Positions 62,730 through 64,000 of a DNA stretch of 64,000 bases are shown one piece after another. Within the stretch, counting starts at the first letter, position 1. Each line of letters opens with the position of its first letter. The notes under the pieces were generated by a model, which saw only the letters and a list, made by a program, of their open reading frames with translations, had not been told where the DNA came from and searched no databases. The DNA lies in assembly GCF_018968705.1 (NCBI RefSeq), contig NZ_CP076668.1, forward strand, positions 4,661,001 through 4,725,000, given 5' to 3'. Source of the DNA: Pseudomonas lijiangensis. GTDB taxonomy: Bacteria > Pseudomonadota > Gammaproteobacteria > Pseudomonadales > Pseudomonadaceae. The position numbers were made by a program, and so were the translations under genes.

Positions 62730-62999
62730 CATCCAACTGCCAACCTGATACTGCCGGTTTACATGTTGCCAGAAGGCAATAGCATACTAATATTACTTCT
62801 TGTATTTACAGAGTCATACTCAAGTTCCATGCATACTTGCCCGACATAGTAGAGTTGCCTGGATCCAACGCTACGCACAGGCAGGACAAAGGAAGCAGAA
62901 ATCAGCCTGATGAGCGCACACTCGTCACAGGGCTGACATAGCTGGTTTTTCGATGGGTGCAGGGTTGCACGCTCCCGGCACGAATTAAGGAATGACCAT

Positions 63000-64000
63000 T
63001 TGAAGCTGGAACTCAAACACAGCTTGTCGGTTAAGTTGTTGCGCGTAGTACTGCTTTCAGCGCTGCTCGTGGGCGTTGTCTTGAGTTGCGCACAAATTGT
63101 CTACGATGCCTACAAGACCCACCAGAACGTGGCCAGTGATGCAGGACGTATCCTGGACATGTTCCGTGACCCGTCGACTCAGGCGGTGTACAGCCTGGAC
63201 CGGGAAATGGGCATGCAGGTCATCGAAGGTCTGTTCCAGGATGACTCCGTGCGCATGGCGTCCATCGGCCATCCGAACGAAACGCTGCTCGCGGAAAAAG
63301 AGCGTCCCCTGAAATCCACGCCTACCCGCTGGCTGACAGACATCGTTCTCGGCCAGGAACGCAGTTTCACGACCCAACTGGTCGGTCGTAGCCCCTACAG
63401 CGAATACTACGGCGACCTGCGCATCACGCTGGATACCGCCAACTATGGCGAGAGCTTCATCATCAATGCGGTGATCATTTTCGTTTCCGGGGTATTGCGT
63501 GCCCTGGCCATGGGTCTGGTGTTGTATCTGGTCTATCACTGGCTGCTGACCAAGCCGCTGTCCAGAATCATCGAGCACCTGACCAGCATCAACCCGGACC
63601 GCCCAAGCGAGCACCTGCTGCCGCTGCTCAAGGGTCATGAAAAGAACGAGCTGGGTATCTGGGTCAACACCGCCAACCAGTTGCTGGCCTCCATCGAGCG
63701 CAATACCCACCTGCGCCACGAGGCGGAAAACAGCCTGCAGCGCATGGCCCAGTACGACTTCCTGACCGGTCTGCCCAATCGCCTGCAATTACAGACGCAA
63801 CTGGACAAGATTCTGGTAGATGCCGGACGCCTGCAACGTCGTGTCGCGGTGCTGTGTGTCGGCCTTGATGATTTCAAAGGCATCAACGAGCAGTTCAGTT
63901 ATCAGACCGGCGACCAGTTGCTTCTGGCCCTGGCAGACCGGCTGCGTGCTCATAGCGGGCGACTGGGTGCTCTGGCGCGCCTGGGTGGCGACCAGTTCGC
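63000..64000 (+). CDS. bifA: c-di-GMP phosphodiesterase BifA, N-terminal part (runs off window end)
   Basis: The first 333 codons of a BifA-type protein. Two membrane helices (about residues 14-34 and 157-180) flank a periplasmic sensor domain, followed by a HAMP-like linker and a GGDEF domain (YDFLTGLPNRLQLQ near residue 255). Its signature is degenerate, GGDQF at the very end of the window, so it should not make c-di-GMP; the EAL domain that would hydrolyse it lies beyond. In P. aeruginosa BifA (PA4367, from memory) lowers c-di-GMP and promotes swarming. The start is TTG 63000 with AAGGA eight bases upstream; the ATG at 62992 meets a TGA after three codons and is not usable. Confidence 0.93.
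   Translation, partial: MKLELKHSLSVKLLRVVLLSALLVGVVLSCAQIVYDAYKTHQNVASDAGRILDMFRDPSTQAVYSLDREMGMQVIEGLFQDDSVRMASIGHPNETLLAEKERPLKSTPTRWLTDIVLGQERSFTTQLVGRSPYSEYYGDLRITLDTANYGESFIINAVIIFVSGVLRALAMGLVLYLVYHWLLTKPLSRIIEHLTSINPDRPSEHLLPLLKGHEKNELGIWVNTANQLLASIERNTHLRHEAENSLQRMAQYDFLTGLPNRLQLQTQLDKILVDAGRLQRRVAVLCVGLDDFKGINEQFSYQTGDQLLLALADRLRAHSGRLGALARLGGDQF

Noticed and set aside
62759..63016. An 85-codon minus-strand frame in the bifA leader
   Set aside because: No ribosome-binding site, unusual composition, and it overlaps the bifA start on the opposite strand.

Overview
The window is a chromosomal segment of a Pseudomonas, most likely of the P. syringae group. The backbone genes occur in the order I remember for the PAO1 segment PA4316 to PA4367: sbcB, the RDD/SpoIIM/DUF4129/DUF4350/MoxR/DUF58 membrane-protein cluster, a PilZ protein, a lipoprotein, pyruvate kinase, a ferredoxin-type reductase, class I fumarase, olsB-olsA, acpH, pyeR-pyeM-xenB, an SDR enzyme, an ArgP-like LysR regulator with a divergent LysE/ArgO exporter, sodB and bifA. 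High G+C coding sequence and Pseudomonas-type REP palindromes fit this. No tRNA, rRNA, IS element, prophage or CRISPR array was seen.

Left part (1-10.0 kb): the start of sbcB is followed by the MoxR/DUF58 membrane cluster. A flavohemoglobin gene (hmp) and a nitronate monooxygenase gene lie between its DUF4350 and moxR genes. In front of hmp there is a full match to the sigma-54 promoter consensus and three NorR-type GTCA-N3-TGAC sites, so this pair is very probably a nitric-oxide-induced unit.

Pyruvate kinase to fumarase (10.0-18.6 kb): two tandem genes for delta-60-repeat (beta-propeller-like) proteins sit between pyk and the ferredoxin reductase gene. Between the two copies lie decayed fragments of both flanking genes, which shows that the insert was duplicated together with its flanks.

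Accessory region (18.6-47.9 kb): a complete Tc (toxin complex) locus. It has one N-terminal TcA half (TccA-like, VRP1 family), two tandem C-terminal TcA halves (TccB-like), one TcB (SpvB/TcdB-like) and four TcC (RHS/TccC) proteins. The TccB-like copies are near-identical except for a large low-G+C central block and the predicted pore tip. The TcC proteins share an RHS shell but have four unrelated C-terminal toxin domains: a Gly/Ala-rich hydrophobic domain, an HEITH zinc-metalloprotease-like domain, an unrecognised domain, and a DXD glycosyltransferase like the large clostridial toxins. A 26-bp element upstream of the Tc operon also occurs upstream of both delta-60 genes, which suggests one regulon.

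Right part (47.9-64 kb): housekeeping and stress genes, including cardiolipin synthase, a secreted serine hydrolase, ornithine-lipid synthesis (olsBA), acpH, pyeR-pyeM-xenB, a Pro/Lys-rich DG-repeat protein of unknown function, a coiled-coil membrane protein, argP/argO-like genes, sodB, a Tat-signal aminotransferase, and the 5' part of bifA running off the end.
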